The notes: generated by a model from the sequence alone, not told the origin. A stretch of DNA of 64,000 nt from Epiperipatus broadwayi (GCA_028023455.1 JAQFVV010000013.1:13156258-13220257), one strand, 5' to 3'. Numbered from the stretch's first letter, positions 21,064 through 35,281 are shown. Program-made: numbers and translations.

Positions 21064-22267
21064 TAAACAAGCAAAACTCTCCATACAGTAGTGCCAACTG
21101 TGCCAACTAGTGTAATCAATGGATGCCAGAAGGCTTGTGCATAAAATCCCCATCTAGTGCTTACTCATTCGATATCCCCAGACTAGTTTCTGGCTTGTGG
21201 TCTCCATCAGTGAGGAGCCTTGAATCTGAGAGCACTGCACCTAGATCTTGGGATCTAATGCAACCCTCCAGCAGCCACCTTTTATCTCTACTTAACTACA
21301 AAACTATGAGAATGAAATTGAAAACAATAATATTTTTAATCTAAGCTCAATAGCTTATATAGCTATATGGGTCTGAATTCAGTTAAGCACTCATACATTT
21401 TGCTATTTTTGGCTCTTTTACAACTATAGCCACCATTATCCTATTAAGCAGGATTGGTGTTAAACCATTAAACATCACATGATCACCATCTCTTATGCCA
21501 GCACATAACTTATAAAACAGGCAAAACTCTCCATACAGTAGTGCCACCCTGTGCCAACCAGGGTAATCAACGAATGCCAGAAGGCTTGTGCATAAAATAC
21601 CCATCCAGTGCCTACTCATCCAATATGCCCAGACTAGTTTCTGGCTTGTAGCCTTCATCAGTGAGGAGTCTTGAATCTGAGAGCACTGCATCTTCTGGCA
21701 TCTGTTGACTACTCTGGTTGGCACAGGGTGGCACTACTGTATGGAGAATTTTGCATGTTTAATAACACTTATGTGCTAGCATAAGAGATGGTGATCATGT
21801 GATGTTTAGTGGTTTAACATCAATCCTGCCTAATAGGATAGTGATGGCTATTGTTTTTAAAGAGCCAAAGACACCAAAATGTATGGGTGGTGAACTGAGT
21901 TCTGACCCATATAACTATATAAGCTATTGAGCTTAGATTGAAAATATTGTGTTTTCAATTTCATTCTCATACTTTTATAGTTAAGTAGAGATAAAAGGTG
22001 GCTGCTGGAGGGTTGCATTAGTTCTTAAGATCTAGGTGTAGCTCTCAGATAACGAAGGCTCTTCACTGACGAAGGCCACGAGCCAGAAACTAGTCTGGAG
22101 ATATGGGATGAGTAGGCACTAGATGGGGATTTTCTGCACAAGCCTTCTGGCATGCATTGGTTACTCTGGTTGGCCCAGTGTGACATTACTGTATGGAGAG
22201 TTTTGGCTGTTTAATAACAGTTATGTGCTAGCATAAGAAATGGTGATCATGTGATGTTTATTGGATT
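21064..22267. repeat. Inverted-repeat element family, 1.2 kb near-palindrome (copy 1)
   Basis: The left half carries ordered blocks: the AAAACTCTCCATACAGTAG end, GATGCCAGAAGGCTTGTGC, GACTAGTTTCTGGCTTG, GAGAGCACTGCA, CTCCAGCAGCCACC, CTATATGGGTC, AACATCACATGATCACCAT, then the end block again. The right half carries the same blocks in reverse complement, folding around about 21690. The two open frames here (21123-21344 plus, 21383-21724 minus) arise from the arms and show no domain. Three other copies lie at 36255-36780, 56010-56110 and 59931-60960. This is a non-coding foldback-like family; its autonomous partner is not in the window. Confidence 0.85.
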
Positions 22268-24855
22268 AAGAGTGGCTGTAAATAATGTATGATTACATAT
22301 TTTTAATGACTTGTATTCAGATAAAACAAATATTTGTTCCTATACTGCTTTCTCCCCCTTTACTTAAAATCAACTATTTTCATTTTAGTCTTTCATTGTG
22401 AAGTATTCAATAATTTATTGTTATAAGTAAATCTCATTTTATTAAATTGTATTTAATTAGAATGATCAAGGAAGTTTGTGAGTGGACTATTTTATACACT
22501 ATCTCAATTTAAATGTATTTTTTTTAATAGATGGATAAATTATTGGCAGTTAGAAAATAATCAGTATTAATATTCCACTGATTTTCACATCATCTGGCTT
22601 ACTATGATAATATATATATATTAAAAAACTATATAATTATTGAGCAAGTATAGGAATGGTGATATTGTATTTTTTGATCTATAATAAATAATAATGATAA
22701 ATAAAAGACTTTTCTATATTTCAATTATCATTTTGTTAATTTTAGTAAAAACAATAATAATAAATCTGCAAGAATTGTTCAAAGAGAAAAATTAAAACAA
22801 AAATATCTTTGTATTATTAAAGTGATTTTGGTATTAAATTTTGACAAAAATCAAACGAAATTATCTTTGTTTTTAAATATTAACACTGAATAAAATAATA
22901 GAATAAGATATGTGTTAAAAATAAAATTTGTGGATTTGTAAACGTAATATGTGACAATTGAAATATAAATTTCACATTGAATTCGTATTTATATATGTAT
23001 TTATATTTATATAAAAAAGTTATAGAATATAAATTCCAAAACCTTTGGCTAAAATTATGAAATCGGAATTTTCCAGAGTGGTCTAAGTGCTGGAGTGATA
23101 TAGTAAGTCACAGTTTATTTGATAAAATTATTCCTTAAAATTTTTGAAATAATATAGCACCAAATAGCTCTTATTTTATTAACATTTATGGCTGTCAGTT
23201 TGTATATTCTGTTGATAAAAAATTTTTCAGGAATTCGGTTGTTTATCTAAATCAAAATTTAAAATAAATTTGAAAAATTTGTACAAGCAAAATACTGTTT
23301 TACTGAAACCTTCAAATTTAAAATTTTTTTATATCCCGGATAACTTCCACAGTTCATTCATTAATTGAAAAATTAGGTCAAAATACATTTGTTCATATGC
23401 TATGTGAATACATGTAATACATGTTGATTCTCAACTGTATTCAACATTTAAAAGCAAAATGTTTGCAGTTATGCTAAAGTTTAGTTTCAAAATAAATGTC
23501 AACTGAAAAAGTATAATAGTAAATATCTCTACATTTGTATGTCATTCTTCATAATGTAGCAAAAATTTGTACAAGAACTATAATATCAGTAGTATATTAT
23601 ATATAGATTGAAGTAATATATATGATAAAATATGCAGGCACTTTTAAATCATCTTTCTTGCACAATGTTTGTTATTGTATTTACTACCGCAATTGCAAAA
23701 TTCTTCATACTCAAGCAAATGAATAAGCAATAAATTTACATTTATTTTTCTGAAATTATTAATATTTTTCAAATATTTACTAATAAATTATTCAGGTAGT
23801 ACTATGCAATACTATATGAAATAACATTTGCCTCAAATAAATGTGAATAATAAATTTGAATTATTATTTTTAATTTTAAAAACAAAGAAATGCTGGAATT
23901 CTTTTTGATCACTTTTTCATTTTATCATTATAATTATTTCAATGATTTTCTGAAATCTAAAATTAGCTAATATAAAAATTTCCAAAGATTTAGGAATAAC
24001 TTGTATTATGATATATAAAATTTATAATTTTTTTTATCATTGCAATATATTATAATTCATTTAATTGATTTGAAATGTTAAAGTTAAGAATATGTTAATA
24101 AAATTATCTTGTATATCTCAAAGTTTGTTTATTCTATTTACAAATAGTTTTAAGAGCTAGTTCCTGAGAGAATGATTGCAGCAAGAGGGGATTATATTTA
24201 AATTAATAGTTACAAGGAATTTAATAAATTTTGTTTATTACTTGAATTTTTGTATGTTTGAACAGACAAAATAAATATATATTGTATATTGCAATATAAG
24301 CAAGTCATAAAAATACATATAAATGTGAAATTGATCAAAGAAAAAATGAAGAAAGTATAAATCAACTTTAATTAGAGATAAATAAGTCATTGTCAGTTAT
24401 TGAGTCCATTGAACAATGATGTAATTATTTGGATTAAGACTTATGGTTCAGGAAAATTTGGATGTGTAAATATAGTTAAAGATCCAGCATTTTAGGGGGG
24501 AAGTGGCCTTTGTTAAATAGTTGGGAGATATAGGAAATTATTGTAAATAGTATTTAAAAATGATAAAATATTTATTTAATTAAATATTGTAAATTATATG
24601 TATATGTAAGGTGTTAAAAATCATTAAAATTTATTTAATTATAATGTATAAGTATATGATTTAAAGTACAATTTAATGTAAATAGTGTTCAGTAGGTGGA
24701 GTGGATATAATTAATTGGTTATGTGATTTGTAAAATTAAATATCTTGAGAAGGTCTCAATAGTGATGAAAGCCGGTTCGATAAATATTACAATATAATTA
24801 ATAGTTGTTTATTTCAGTCTTATTTAGATTGATTATTTAGTTTATGTATTTGTTG
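22268..24855. other. AT-rich spacer without recognisable genes
   Basis: No coding match or structured repeat is seen. It contains short TA-rich microsatellites (for example near 22610) and long A/T runs. Confidence 0.5.
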
Positions 24856-25204
24856 CAACATTGTGGGCAAATAAAAAAAATGTATTAGATATCTAACCAT
24901 TATAGTTATATTCTTTAAAACTAAAATGCACTTGTGGCTAAAGAACTGACAAGATTTAAGATTGATAAAGCTGTTTTTAGCAAAACTTTTCTCTGAGAGG
25001 AAGTTTATTAGAATAGATGGATGGATATAAATTTTTTTGGAAAGACAGGCAGTCAGTGAAAGAAGAATGCACGATGCAGAATTTGCTCTAAAATCCCATT
25101 CTATTGGAATTTCCTCATTGATCAATGAAAGAGTTAATGATCTTCAAACTTGTCTTTCACAATGATACTACTAGTGCTCATTCATGCATCAATCAAAGAT
25201 TCAG

Positions 25205-25315
25205 TCAAGTGTTGTTAGCTGAGAGGTTATCGCATCCGCCTTGCAAGCGAGTAGTCGGTTGCAGATGGTTGTGGGTTCGCGTCCCGGCTGATGCCATGAC
25301 ATATGAGAAAAAAAC
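25205..25315 (+). mobile_element. tRNA-Ala-like SINE with 13-bp target-site duplications
   Basis: A 111-bp insert inside the LINE. It has a good A box (25216-25227) and a perfect B box GGTTCGCGTCC (25274-25284). The anticodon loop is tRNA-like (CTTGCAA, anticodon TGC for Ala, 25240-25246). The spacing is about 14 nt longer than in a tRNA, and the acceptor ends do not pair. The tail ends in GAGAAAAAAAC. ATCAAAGATTCAG flanks it at 25192-25204 and 25316-25328, a perfect 13-bp duplication typical of LINE-driven retroposition. It is a SINE, not a working tRNA gene. Confidence 0.9.
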
Positions 25316-26481
25316 ATCAAAGATTCAGAGAAAGAATTCTTTTATTTCTTTTTTGGATAGTATTATTACAGAAATGCATAAAAAATAAAAAAAATTTTGG
25401 AGAATTTAATGCGCATGTTGGAACAAATAATAGATTGGCCAAAAGTTATTAGAAATAATGGTATTGGGATTGTAAATTCAACACATGGATTGACTATCAC
25501 AAACACTTTGCTTAGGCAGAAAAATTGCTACAAAAGAACATAGATGCATCTGCTCAAAATAATGGCATTTAATAGATTATATTATTGTTAGAAGTCAGAA
25601 TATGAGTTCACATTACATGACCACTTCCAAGCTCAGATTAAAATGACGCATTAAAAATTATCCAATCATATTCACAAAAAAAAACTGATATTTATTTTTT
25701 AAAAGAATTTTCTATACATACTAAACTTCAACAGTTTTTAAAGACTAAAATTGCTAATTTGGATCTTCGTAACTATCACGTTCCTGAAGGATGGAATTCT
25801 CTTAAGGAGAGTGTTATGGATACAAGTAAATTATTCTTGATACATTAAAAAGAAGAATCATAATTAGTTTTCTGACAATGATCATGTTATTAGTGATTTA
25901 ATTAAAAAGAAATGTGGTAATCTCTGCTTGGCAAAGTAATAAAGTGTGGAACTTCAGATCTGAAAGCAGAAGTTCAATGACTGACAAGAAGTATTAAAAA
26001 TGATTGGTAGATTAAAACTGTGAAGTAGATATAGACATTCACTGATCCTTGTCTCTAGATCTTTTTTTGATGCATTGAAAGCAACATATGGACGTGAGAA
26101 ATAGTGTCACAATCCTATTAAATCCAGCAACGACTCTCTCCTTGTATGATGATGATGATATATTGAACAGGTGGAAAGGGTATTTTGATCATCTTTTGAA
26201 TAATGATACAAAAAATTGATATGATGAATTTTAATGATATATATCCATTTTATCTACTTATTTAGATTTGGACAAAGATATCCAATTCAATGAAGTCAAG
26301 ACATTGCCTTTGCAATCTCAAAAATGGAAAGACTGCAAGTCCTGAGAGAATACCTGGAGAAGTTTTTAAAATATGGTGGTGATATATTAGTTAAAAATGG
26401 ATTTTTTTTAAGGAATATTTGGACCCTTGAAGCTGTGCAATCTGATCTTAAAGCTACTTTAATTATTCCAATTTTTAAAAA

Positions 26482-26711
26482 ACTAAGAGTAGTTAAGATT
26501 GCAATAATTATCATGAAATATTATTATCCACTACAGCAAAAATACTTGAATAGATTGCTTCTAGTTACAGATGAATGATTATCAGAGACTAAGAGTAGGC
26601 AAGATTGCAGTAATTATCATGGAATGTTATTATCCACTCCAGCAAAAAGAACTTTCAATATTTTTTTTTGAATAGATTGCTTCTAGTTACAGATGAATGA
26701 TTATCAGAGAC
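26482..26711 (+). repeat. Direct duplication inside the LINE
   Basis: ACTAAGAGTAGTTAAGATTG... (26482-26587) is repeated at 26588-26711, where the second copy has about 20 extra bases (GAACTTTCAATA and a T run). It duplicates part of the reverse transcriptase region, so it formed after the element inserted. Confidence 0.75.
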
Positions 26712-28050
26712 TCAGTATGGTTTTAGAGAATCAAGAAGCACAATAGATATGACTTTTATTGCTAGGCAAATGCAAGAAAGTGGTTGGTACATAGGAATGA
26801 TTTATATATTGCTTTTATTGATTTGATTCCGTCAATAGGACAGCTACATGGCATTGTTTGAAATTAGTTGGTTGAATGCCAAAATTTCATATTATACAGC
26901 TTGTATATGATGAAATGAAAGGAAGTATACTATAGGTGAAAAATTTGAGGCATTTGAAATGAAAATTGGTGTTAAACAATGATGTGTACTTGCTGAAACT
27001 TTATTTTCAATTTTTATAGCAATGGTCTTTGGAATTGATTATAGGCAACTTAATCAGACAGGGATCAAAATAGGATACAGATTTGATGGTGAAATAAAAA
27101 AAACTTTATCTTCTTATATTCTGGATTTATACTATGCTGATGATTATACTATTTTTGCTAATTCAAAAGTGATTTATAGAATTTTTTTAATATTTTAAGT
27201 TGGTTTATTTATTAATGTTCAAAAAAATATTTATCAGCCAATGATGGAAGAAAAATCCTCACAACTTTCAACTTGGGCAGATCAATTTGAGAAAATAAAT
27301 CAGTTTAAATACCTTGGTAGTTTTATAAATAGAAGAGTGAACAAATGTTAAGATCCAACACAGGTTACAGTGTGCTGCTGCTTTTAACAAGTTAAAAGAT
27401 AGAATATTTTGTCATAGGGAAATAACCACTGCAATTAAGTTTAGCTGTATATAAATAGTTATTTTATCTAATTTATTGTATTGATGTGTAATTTAAACAT
27501 CCTATTGGCATAAAATAAAGGCATTAGAAAAGTTTTATTTAAGAATATTTCATGTAATTTTAAAATTACAATGGCGAGATTGTAAAACCAATTAATATGT
27601 TTTTCAACTTGTAGGATGTGATACTATTGAGTCTATTATTATAAAACCACCCTTCATTGGATTGAACAATGTAAAATGAATGAATAGTGGAAGACTTACT
27701 CAAAGGATACTCTATGGTGAACTTGAACATGGGTTTTGTAAAAGAGGTAAACTCTGTCTACATTATAAAGCTTATCTCAGAGACATTCTAAAGAAATGCA
27801 ATGTCAACTGTTTCCATTGGGAAGATATGGCTGAGAATAAAATACATTGGAGAACTACTATTAGAAATGGTGTTGAAGTATTTTGGAAAGAAAAGTTTTT
27901 TGTTGAGGAAACTAAAAGACAATATTGTAAAATAAACAGAAACTTGGACCAGCATATTGTATATGTGAATATATTTGTGATTCACAGATTTGTTTGTGTA
28001 ATCACCACAAAATTCATTTTTAGCCCCCCCCCCCCTTTTGTTTAATAGAA

Positions 28051-29400
28051 TTGAAGGTCAAAATCTTTTTTTGAATGGCTATTTATTATTAGATCAAGCG
28101 AAATCAACTACTGTGAAATTAGAAATAAAAAACCATATTAGAGCTTTATATTAGGTGTAATCATAATGGCCAAATAAAATTACCAAAAATATAAAACTGA
28201 AGATTATAATAGTCAGAAATTTTGAGTATCACTCAAGGCAATATATATATTTCTAGTTATTAATCTTCTGGAAATGGATCTTTGTTATTCTGGGCAACAA
28301 GTAAAGCTAGAATTTTTCATGGTAAATTATATAGATAATGGATTAAAAACACTTATGCAATAAAATGCTACAAATGACATAATTAGGTGAACTGATCTGA
28401 GAAATTGATTCTTATACTTAACCTTATAACAATAAATTTGAAACTGAAAAGATTGAATGTATACTAGCATTTGGGTATGAGAAATGATTTTTTTTAAATA
28501 TTTGAAAATTTTTAAAAGATTTGTAAATATTCTACCTGCACCTAGTTTTTTTTTTTTAAAGAATCCATACAGTGTTTGTAAATGAAGACATTAATTTTTT
28601 TGTATATAAATGTATGTATTTATACCTGTGGAAATAAGTTCTAATAAGAAAAACAAAGAATAATCAAGATAATAACTTTTATTTTGTGTATTAAGTTTTC
28701 ACTGAGAGATTTTAACACTTTTATGTAATAGTGAAAACTGAAAAAAAAGTAATAATGTTTATTTTAGGAAACAAAACTAGAAGTCATGAATTGAATATTG
28801 TATCTGCAACTTTTCTGGAAAGTTTGAGAGCAGTGTAGCAGAATTTTTAAGAAGGAATGGTAATAGGTTTTAGAAAGTAGATTTATTTATTATTTTCACG
28901 TGAAATTTCAAATGTTCACAAATATCTAAAAGTATTATTAAAAACTTTATTAAAAATCTGATAAGATACTATTGCAAGAAGGTTTTCATATGAAATTGAA
29001 AAAAAGTTTTTTGTGATTTAATAATAAAATGTAAACTGTACTTGACATTTATATATGTTATAGAATTTTGAAAAAAAAAAGAACTTAATGTATTTAATTT
29101 TTAAAGATAAAATTGAATATTATTAGAAGACTTTCTAGAACAGCAAGTCAAGTCATGCACCATGATCCATGTGATATTTTCATTTCAAGTACACTGATGC
29201 TTGAAGAGTGCATGATAATGAAATCAGAAAATACTTTGATTTTAGAAATTTCATAGTTGTAAGCTGCAAATTGGAATGTATAATGTTGATAATTGTTGGA
29301 TAGTACTTTATAATCCATTTTTATCTTTGAAATATAATGCTCATATTAAAATGTATTCATCAGTAAACACATGAAATATCTAGCATTTTAGAGGGGACAT
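28051..29400. other. AT-rich spacer
   Basis: No gene or clear repeat is visible. A C10 run at 28025-28034 marks the 3' edge of the LINE remnant. Confidence 0.45.
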
Positions 29401-29406
29401 GCCCTG

Positions 29407-29480
29407 CGTGATTTGGCACAGTGATAGAGCGCCTGCCTGACTTGGAATTGGGAGGTCCCAGGATCGATTCTGGTGCTCAA
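29407..29480 (+). repeat. tRNA-derived SINE remnant
   Basis: An A-box-like TGGCACAGTGATAG (from 29414) and a B-box-like GGATCGATTCT (29461-29471) sit 47 nt apart, the spacing of a real tRNA. The acceptor and anticodon stems do not pair properly, and a T17 run follows about 30 nt later. No clear target duplication was found. A SINE head or tRNA pseudogene is likeliest. Confidence 0.5.
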
Positions 29481-29699
29481 ATTTCTTATGAACTGCAATA
29501 AAACCATTAGCCTTTTTTTTTTTTTTTTACAAGATACATAAATGTATTTGTATAGAAATAAAATTCCAAGATGAATAAAATGAGTAGCCTGAATGAAATT
29601 TATTCTCAGAATATTTGGATGTTTATTAAGTCAATGCTCCAGAAGCAGTGAATACCTGTACTTAATAAGCAAACAGTTTATTAAAAAAAATATCATGAG

Positions 29700-29890
29700 C
29701 AGGAAGCCCTTGACAGGGCATTAAATAAGATAATGCATGTTGAGAAATCAGAAAAATTATAGATGATCAGAAGGAATTTGAACTCAAACTTTCAAGCTCC
29801 CTACAGCTATCCACTCAATCTTATACAACTGATAAATAATCTCCAATATACGTATTTCATGTTGAATGAGCATTCATCAGTTTGTCCAGA
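29700..29890 (-). repeat. Possible second tRNA-derived SINE remnant
   Basis: On the minus strand GTTCAAATTCC (29773-29783) is a near-perfect B box, preceded by an AGTGGATAGC A-box-like stretch. The layout resembles the tRNA-like segment of the A units. Confidence 0.35.
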
Positions 29891-32800
29891 TCATCATCTT
29901 CCACACACTGTAACATAAGAATTGTCCCTCCACGTAACAAAATCTAGAACACAGGCAAAATACACTAAAGCCGATCGAATCTGGATGCTGGGATCCAGAT
30001 TCTGGCCAACATTCAATCCTTTCACCTCTGCTCAATGATCTAATACCCTATGGATGACACTTCTCAACTTACACAGACATTCAATTTAACCACGGTCCGG
30101 CAGTCATCCAGGGTAAAACAAAAGACTCATAAATTAACTAATTAATACTGATTTGGTCAGACACACACATATGACTAAGTGATTAATTAATATATCAATG
30201 ATTGATTATGAAATTTAATAGAATGATCTACATATAGATATAATGATGTATATGCATATAAATCTAGAGTTGGATAAAATGAACTCACGAACAATAAAAT
30301 TATGTAAACGAGTTATAATTTTAAATATTATTAATTTAATAAAAAAATAACAAATAGTAAAATTAAAATATACAAAATTATGTGATGAGAACGTGAAAGA
30401 TTACGCATGCAGGCGTTGCATAACTAATGAGATTAATATTACATGTTGTCTCATTGTAAGTGTTCAATAAAAGGTAGTGCGGTATTGAAGTTTATGCCTA
30501 TATTAATATGCCAAATTTCTAGTTCTTGTGTAGTTTGCTAAATCATCTGGAACTTAAAAGCCAAAGTTATATAACTAAATTAATAGCGCTCCTGTGGCGT
30601 CTATCTATACAAAGTTAAGTCGAGCATGTAATTAGGCTCAGAGATTTGCAGGTTAGCGTGTTATCCTAGATTAGGACATACACTGACGCTAGATAAATGT
30701 TTAATATAAAGGGAGAGAAAACTGGTTTGGTAGGTTTATCTATATACTCTGTCACATATTAAAATATTAATAAAGCTAAAAAGGTGCGAATGGGTCATAA
30801 TTATTCACAGGTTTCAGCCTCAAAGGTCTGGTTGCCCTACAACCACTCAACTTGCCACGAATAGGAACATTAGTAGTTCAGGGAGTCGGAAAAGCATTAA
30901 TTATGAATAATCTAGGTCCTTGTGCCCTAGTTCTAAAAGAGTGTGCTTTACCTGAACTAAGTGGATAAGTGTGACCTCTGCCAAGAACTCACCAAGAATC
31001 ATGCAGCAAGCAGATAATTGTACATTGCATACTTAGTAAGGACACATCCGCAACTTATACATATATAACGCAAATGCGTAAAATTATATTAGCGTGCCTT
31101 AAAAATAGTGTCTATTTGCATATCTATACAACCCATTTCTCAAATTTAGTATTTCAAATATACTATTTAGGGACTAAATTAATTAGTAACCTAGTTTAAG
31201 ATTATCACCTGCATCTCAACATATATAAATCTAAGGAGGACAAAGCATATTTGCGGGGTAATTAAGAATAAAACGTTAAAACATGCTTTGAGAATATCTC
31301 TATGGCTAGTTTCTATGATGTATGAGTTACATATATAAATAGTTATAATTTATAACTAGCGTTAAGCAAACTACAATTTTAACTAGAGAATAATTGATTA
31401 TCATAATATGAATACCCAAAAATTAATCAGTAAAATAATATGATCTCGAAACAGCGAGTGAGAAAAATAATAATTCAATTATTTAATATTTATTATAGCA
31501 AAGATTTGAAATTATCTTTGCAGATCAATAAGCTAAAATTATACTTATAAATACTCGCGGTTTCGAGTTATTTGGCATATTAAATACATATAATATTAAA
31601 ATGATAAAATTATAGAATAAATTGAATAGATTAGAAATAGGCATAAAAGACTGCAGAAAATTATACATTTAATTTAAAATAGATTATTAGAGTTTTCATT
31701 TTAACAGAGAATTCATTATCACAAGTTTTACAATCAGACAAGATTTAAATATTAGCAGTTAACAGCTTTCTTTGCAGATTTTAGAAAAGGTGTTTGGAAA
31801 GGGAAGTTTAATAAATAGCTAGCTTTTTTAAATAAAGAATTGTAAGTCACAGTTTATGAACAGATCTCTGAGAGAAAATTTATCAATTTACCAGTCTGTT
31901 GTCTTCATTGCTGTTCTGAGCACTTGGGAGATAATAAGTTGACACTTTTGGCGGTGATTTAAAGTTAATGGAGGTTTTTCCACAGGCTGCTTTGCTGATG
32001 TATGGCATTATGTTTTATCGGACCAAGATTCTTTCCATCCGGCAAGGAGAGAGGCGTGAGTGATTGCCGGACTACTCCACCATTTTGAAGATAAAACGAA
32101 CGTGGATTCTGTTTACAATTCACTTATTATATATATGATCGATCCTTGGCAACAAAACTAAGTATTTATATTTTTCTAACTCTGGCCACCTGTTTTATTT
32201 TTGCAAGCTTGTCCGCATTTATTTATTTTAGAAAAATATATTTAATTGCTAAAGCTAGTAGAAAAACCCATTACTTCATTTTACAAAAACATTTTTAATT
32301 ATGACAACTAATTTAGATTTTGTTTTTGTGCTTTTTACCTCCTGTTTATTGTGACAATGCTATAAAATTCTGTGAATCTTGTTATTAACATTTTAGATTT
32401 ATAAAATCAAGTTCGCGCTATTTTAGGACTATTGCGTGACCTAATTTAAAAGTTGTTTTCAAAAATTAAAAGTTACTTTGATAATTAGTAGAAAACTAAT
32501 TTTATTACCATACATGCAGAATAACAACGGAAATGGCTTATATACATATGCGATTTCAATAACATAATAAAATTGGCTAAATAATTTAAACTAAAATATT
32601 TCTTAAACTAGAAATATAAAATGAATACATATCTGTAATATATATGTATACTATTAAATTACAGACTTACCGTTCGCATATAAAAGTGTGATCCTGCATA
32701 TATAGTAATTTATGGTTGTTTAAATGGGTACTCTGATAGGATTTAAACCTGGCATAGAGATAGGTGTGGGGGTAAAATACGTGAAACAGGCAGGTGGATA

Positions 32801-35116
32801 AAACTGACTGTTTCAACACATGATCAGTGCTAGTTTTTTTAATAACATTATTATTGCATATTAAAGCAGCAAAAATCATATCACAATTTGTTAACTGGTT
32901 TCAAATTTAATGGCGAAGAGAAATTGTTCTCTTTTCAAATGTACAACAATTGAATCAAATTTGGATATTTTAATGTGAAATTACATTATTGGATACTACT
33001 GTACATTTAATATTATTTATATTCTTGCCATCTAGAAATCTTCTATCAAAAATTAATTTCAAAAGAGCACTGAGTAAACACTTTTTAGACATTTACTTCA
33101 AAGAGTATTATGTACTAATAGTTGACCTTTCTTATTAAAAAATTTAAGTATATTTAATGTAGATTATAACATTGAGTTCTTGACACTGGCATTATGCCAT
33201 GCTACTTAGTAATAGTCTTTAATTATAACTTTTTCTTTTCTATTAAAAGTTAGATCCAAAATAATTTCTAGGAACAATACTTGGAAAGCTAGATGTCATT
33301 ATTTGAGGTAAAGATGCAAATATGCTGAAGATGGATTTTTTTACTAGTGTATTATGATGCTGAATATTATCCCCCTGTTGAAAATAGTGTCCATCCTAAA
33401 CTTTTGGAAACAATTCCATCCTTTTATGTATTTCTCTGTCTGATATCAGAAGACAATTAGCTTCACAGAGAATGTATATATAAAAAGATTAGGAATTTAG
33501 ACTTAATATTAACTCAAGACAATTTCATTAAGGTATATTTTTATCAGATTCTGCTCTGAATGAGCTTCTTACATTAATATTTCAGGAGTAATGGGGGTCT
33601 TAGAAATCTGTCTGACTATCAAAGAATGATTGTAAGATTCTAATAAACTATAAAACCAAACTGTATTTGATATTTATACTTGTTATTTATGTCTTATCAA
33701 TGTGATTACTATGCCTTTCTGTTTCACAAATGGAATTTAATACATCTCAGACTTAGGTAATTATGTATACACAAACTATGTACCACATAGATTGTAAATA
33801 TAAACTAGTCAGATTTATGGAGACTATGAATTAGGCTAACAAATTATAAATATCAAAAAAATCTATTGCCAATAGCCATGGATGTGGAAGTGTAATTGTG
33901 AGTTTGTTACAAAAGAAAGAGCCTTGTAGAGAGAAAGAGTACAACACAAATATCAATGCTATGTGGAATAAAGGGAATTTTATCAATGTCTGAGTTCAAA
34001 TTTATTTAAAATAAATTTTATATGTTTTCTTGTAATTTTAATATAAACATAGTGCATATGCCTAGAGTTTGTAAGTTAATTCATATCTTATGTTAGTATA
34101 AATCTGTTGCTTTCTGAAGTATGCAGTTTGAGCTATATATGCGAATATTGAAACTTAATATATAGAATCTTCTTTTGAGTGCCATAAGTAAATTTAATGC
34201 TTGTTACACATTAATACATATCTCTGCTAAATGTTCATGGTTAACAATAATTTCTCAGGGTTTAAGTACATGAGGCAATCTATTATACATCAATGAATTT
34301 ATTAATATTGCAAAAAAAAAAAATAATAACATACAACTTTAAAATAAAATAATAAAATTTATTTACAAATTAGCAAAATAAATAAATAACAAGAGTATAC
34401 AAATATTACCTCTGGAAATATATATATGTGAAATGTATATATGTGTAAGTATACATAATATAATCCATCACATTACTAAAATTATTATTTCTACCATCAG
34501 GTCGCCCTATGTACTGCATCTCCATTGCATCAGCTTCTCAATAACACAAAAAAATTCCAAGTGACCTCCATTCTCAAGTGGTTTACATGATTAAATGCCC
34601 TTCTGTTTACTATGTAGAATCTCAAGCAAGCATGTCTACACATATAACCCAGCACACCTATATAATAAAGCTAGAATAAATGCAGATACACACTCAATAT
34701 TATTTGAACATTTTTTTTTACAACTGGTCATCCCATTGTTCCTTCAACCATTAACATCATCCGCACTGAATGCAGCAACGTTAGTAAGCGAAAAATTAAA
34801 TAAGCTTGGCTTATCTTAGATGACAACAACTATCAATAAAGCAAAGAATCATGCATGCCCCTCTCAAAAAGATGGCCTATTCTCTAATTAATTTTCATTT
34901 TTAAATTTTATCTAAATTATCAATAACAGCATATATGTACTTCCACTTTCCAATTTATGCTACTACTAAAGTTGGCTAAGCACATATTGTTTAAAAAATA
35001 AAAAAACTGACTTTATGAAAGTTTTTCTGTATACTAAAATATATATGCGTAAGAAAGTGTGCATATTCTCGAAATACGATATCTTAATCTGAAGTTTAGT
35101 ATAAATTTTATATATA
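29891..35116. other. Non-coding stretch, partly less AT-rich
   Basis: From about 29.9 to 32.2 kb the sequence is more complex and contains more CpG and GC than its surroundings, like the A/B repeat block, so it may be another old repeat; I found no internal copy of it. On the minus strand at 32733-32743 there is a B-box-like GGTTTAAATCC. From 32.9 to 35.1 kb I see only AT-rich sequence. The open frames at 32667-32879 and 34595-34819 have no recognisable domain. Confidence 0.4.
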
Positions 35117-35185
35117 CACCTGGGTCTCGTTTTACGCGCATTTATTTAACAGGATTTTGAAGTTACGCGATTCATGTTTCTTTGG

Positions 35186-35281
35186 AAGTCGAACTCCAAT
35201 AATGCGCTATTACTTTAAATAATAAAATTTTGTGCGCTTATGTCATATTGAAAGTAATAGCACATTATTGGAATTCGACTT
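35186..35281. repeat. 31-bp inverted repeat nested in the Tigger-like element
   Basis: 35186-35216 (AAGTCGAACTCCAATAATG...) and 35251-35281 are inverted copies with two mismatches around a 34-base loop. They sit close to the left end, so this may be a separate small palindromic insertion. Confidence 0.75.

Larger units (their letters stand above)
24860..28050 (+). pseudogene. Decayed non-LTR retrotransposon (LINE) ORF2
   Basis: Reading plus-strand frames past many frameshifts and stops gives the LINE ORF2 order. The endonuclease start is near 24918 (L-V-A-K-E-L-T-R-F-K-I-D, then S-K-T-F). A-E-F-A-L-K lies near 25078 and G-E-F-N-A-H-V-G near 25400. Reverse transcriptase pieces follow: Y-G-F-R-E-S-R-S-T near 26715, V-K-Q-x-C-V-L-A near 26975, Y-A-D-D near 27135 and F-K-Y-L-G near 27307. 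The C-terminal open frame 27680-28045 contains R-I-L-Y-G-E-L-E and W-E-D-M-A-E-N, typical of ORF2 tails. In life this protein nicks DNA and copies its RNA there; this copy is dead. It carries a SINE insertion and an internal duplication. I leave the clade open. Confidence 0.85.

Noticed and set aside
25125-25388. 87-codon plus frame at the SINE
   Set aside because: It spans the SINE and its flanks; the SINE's Pol III boxes and target duplications explain the sequence.
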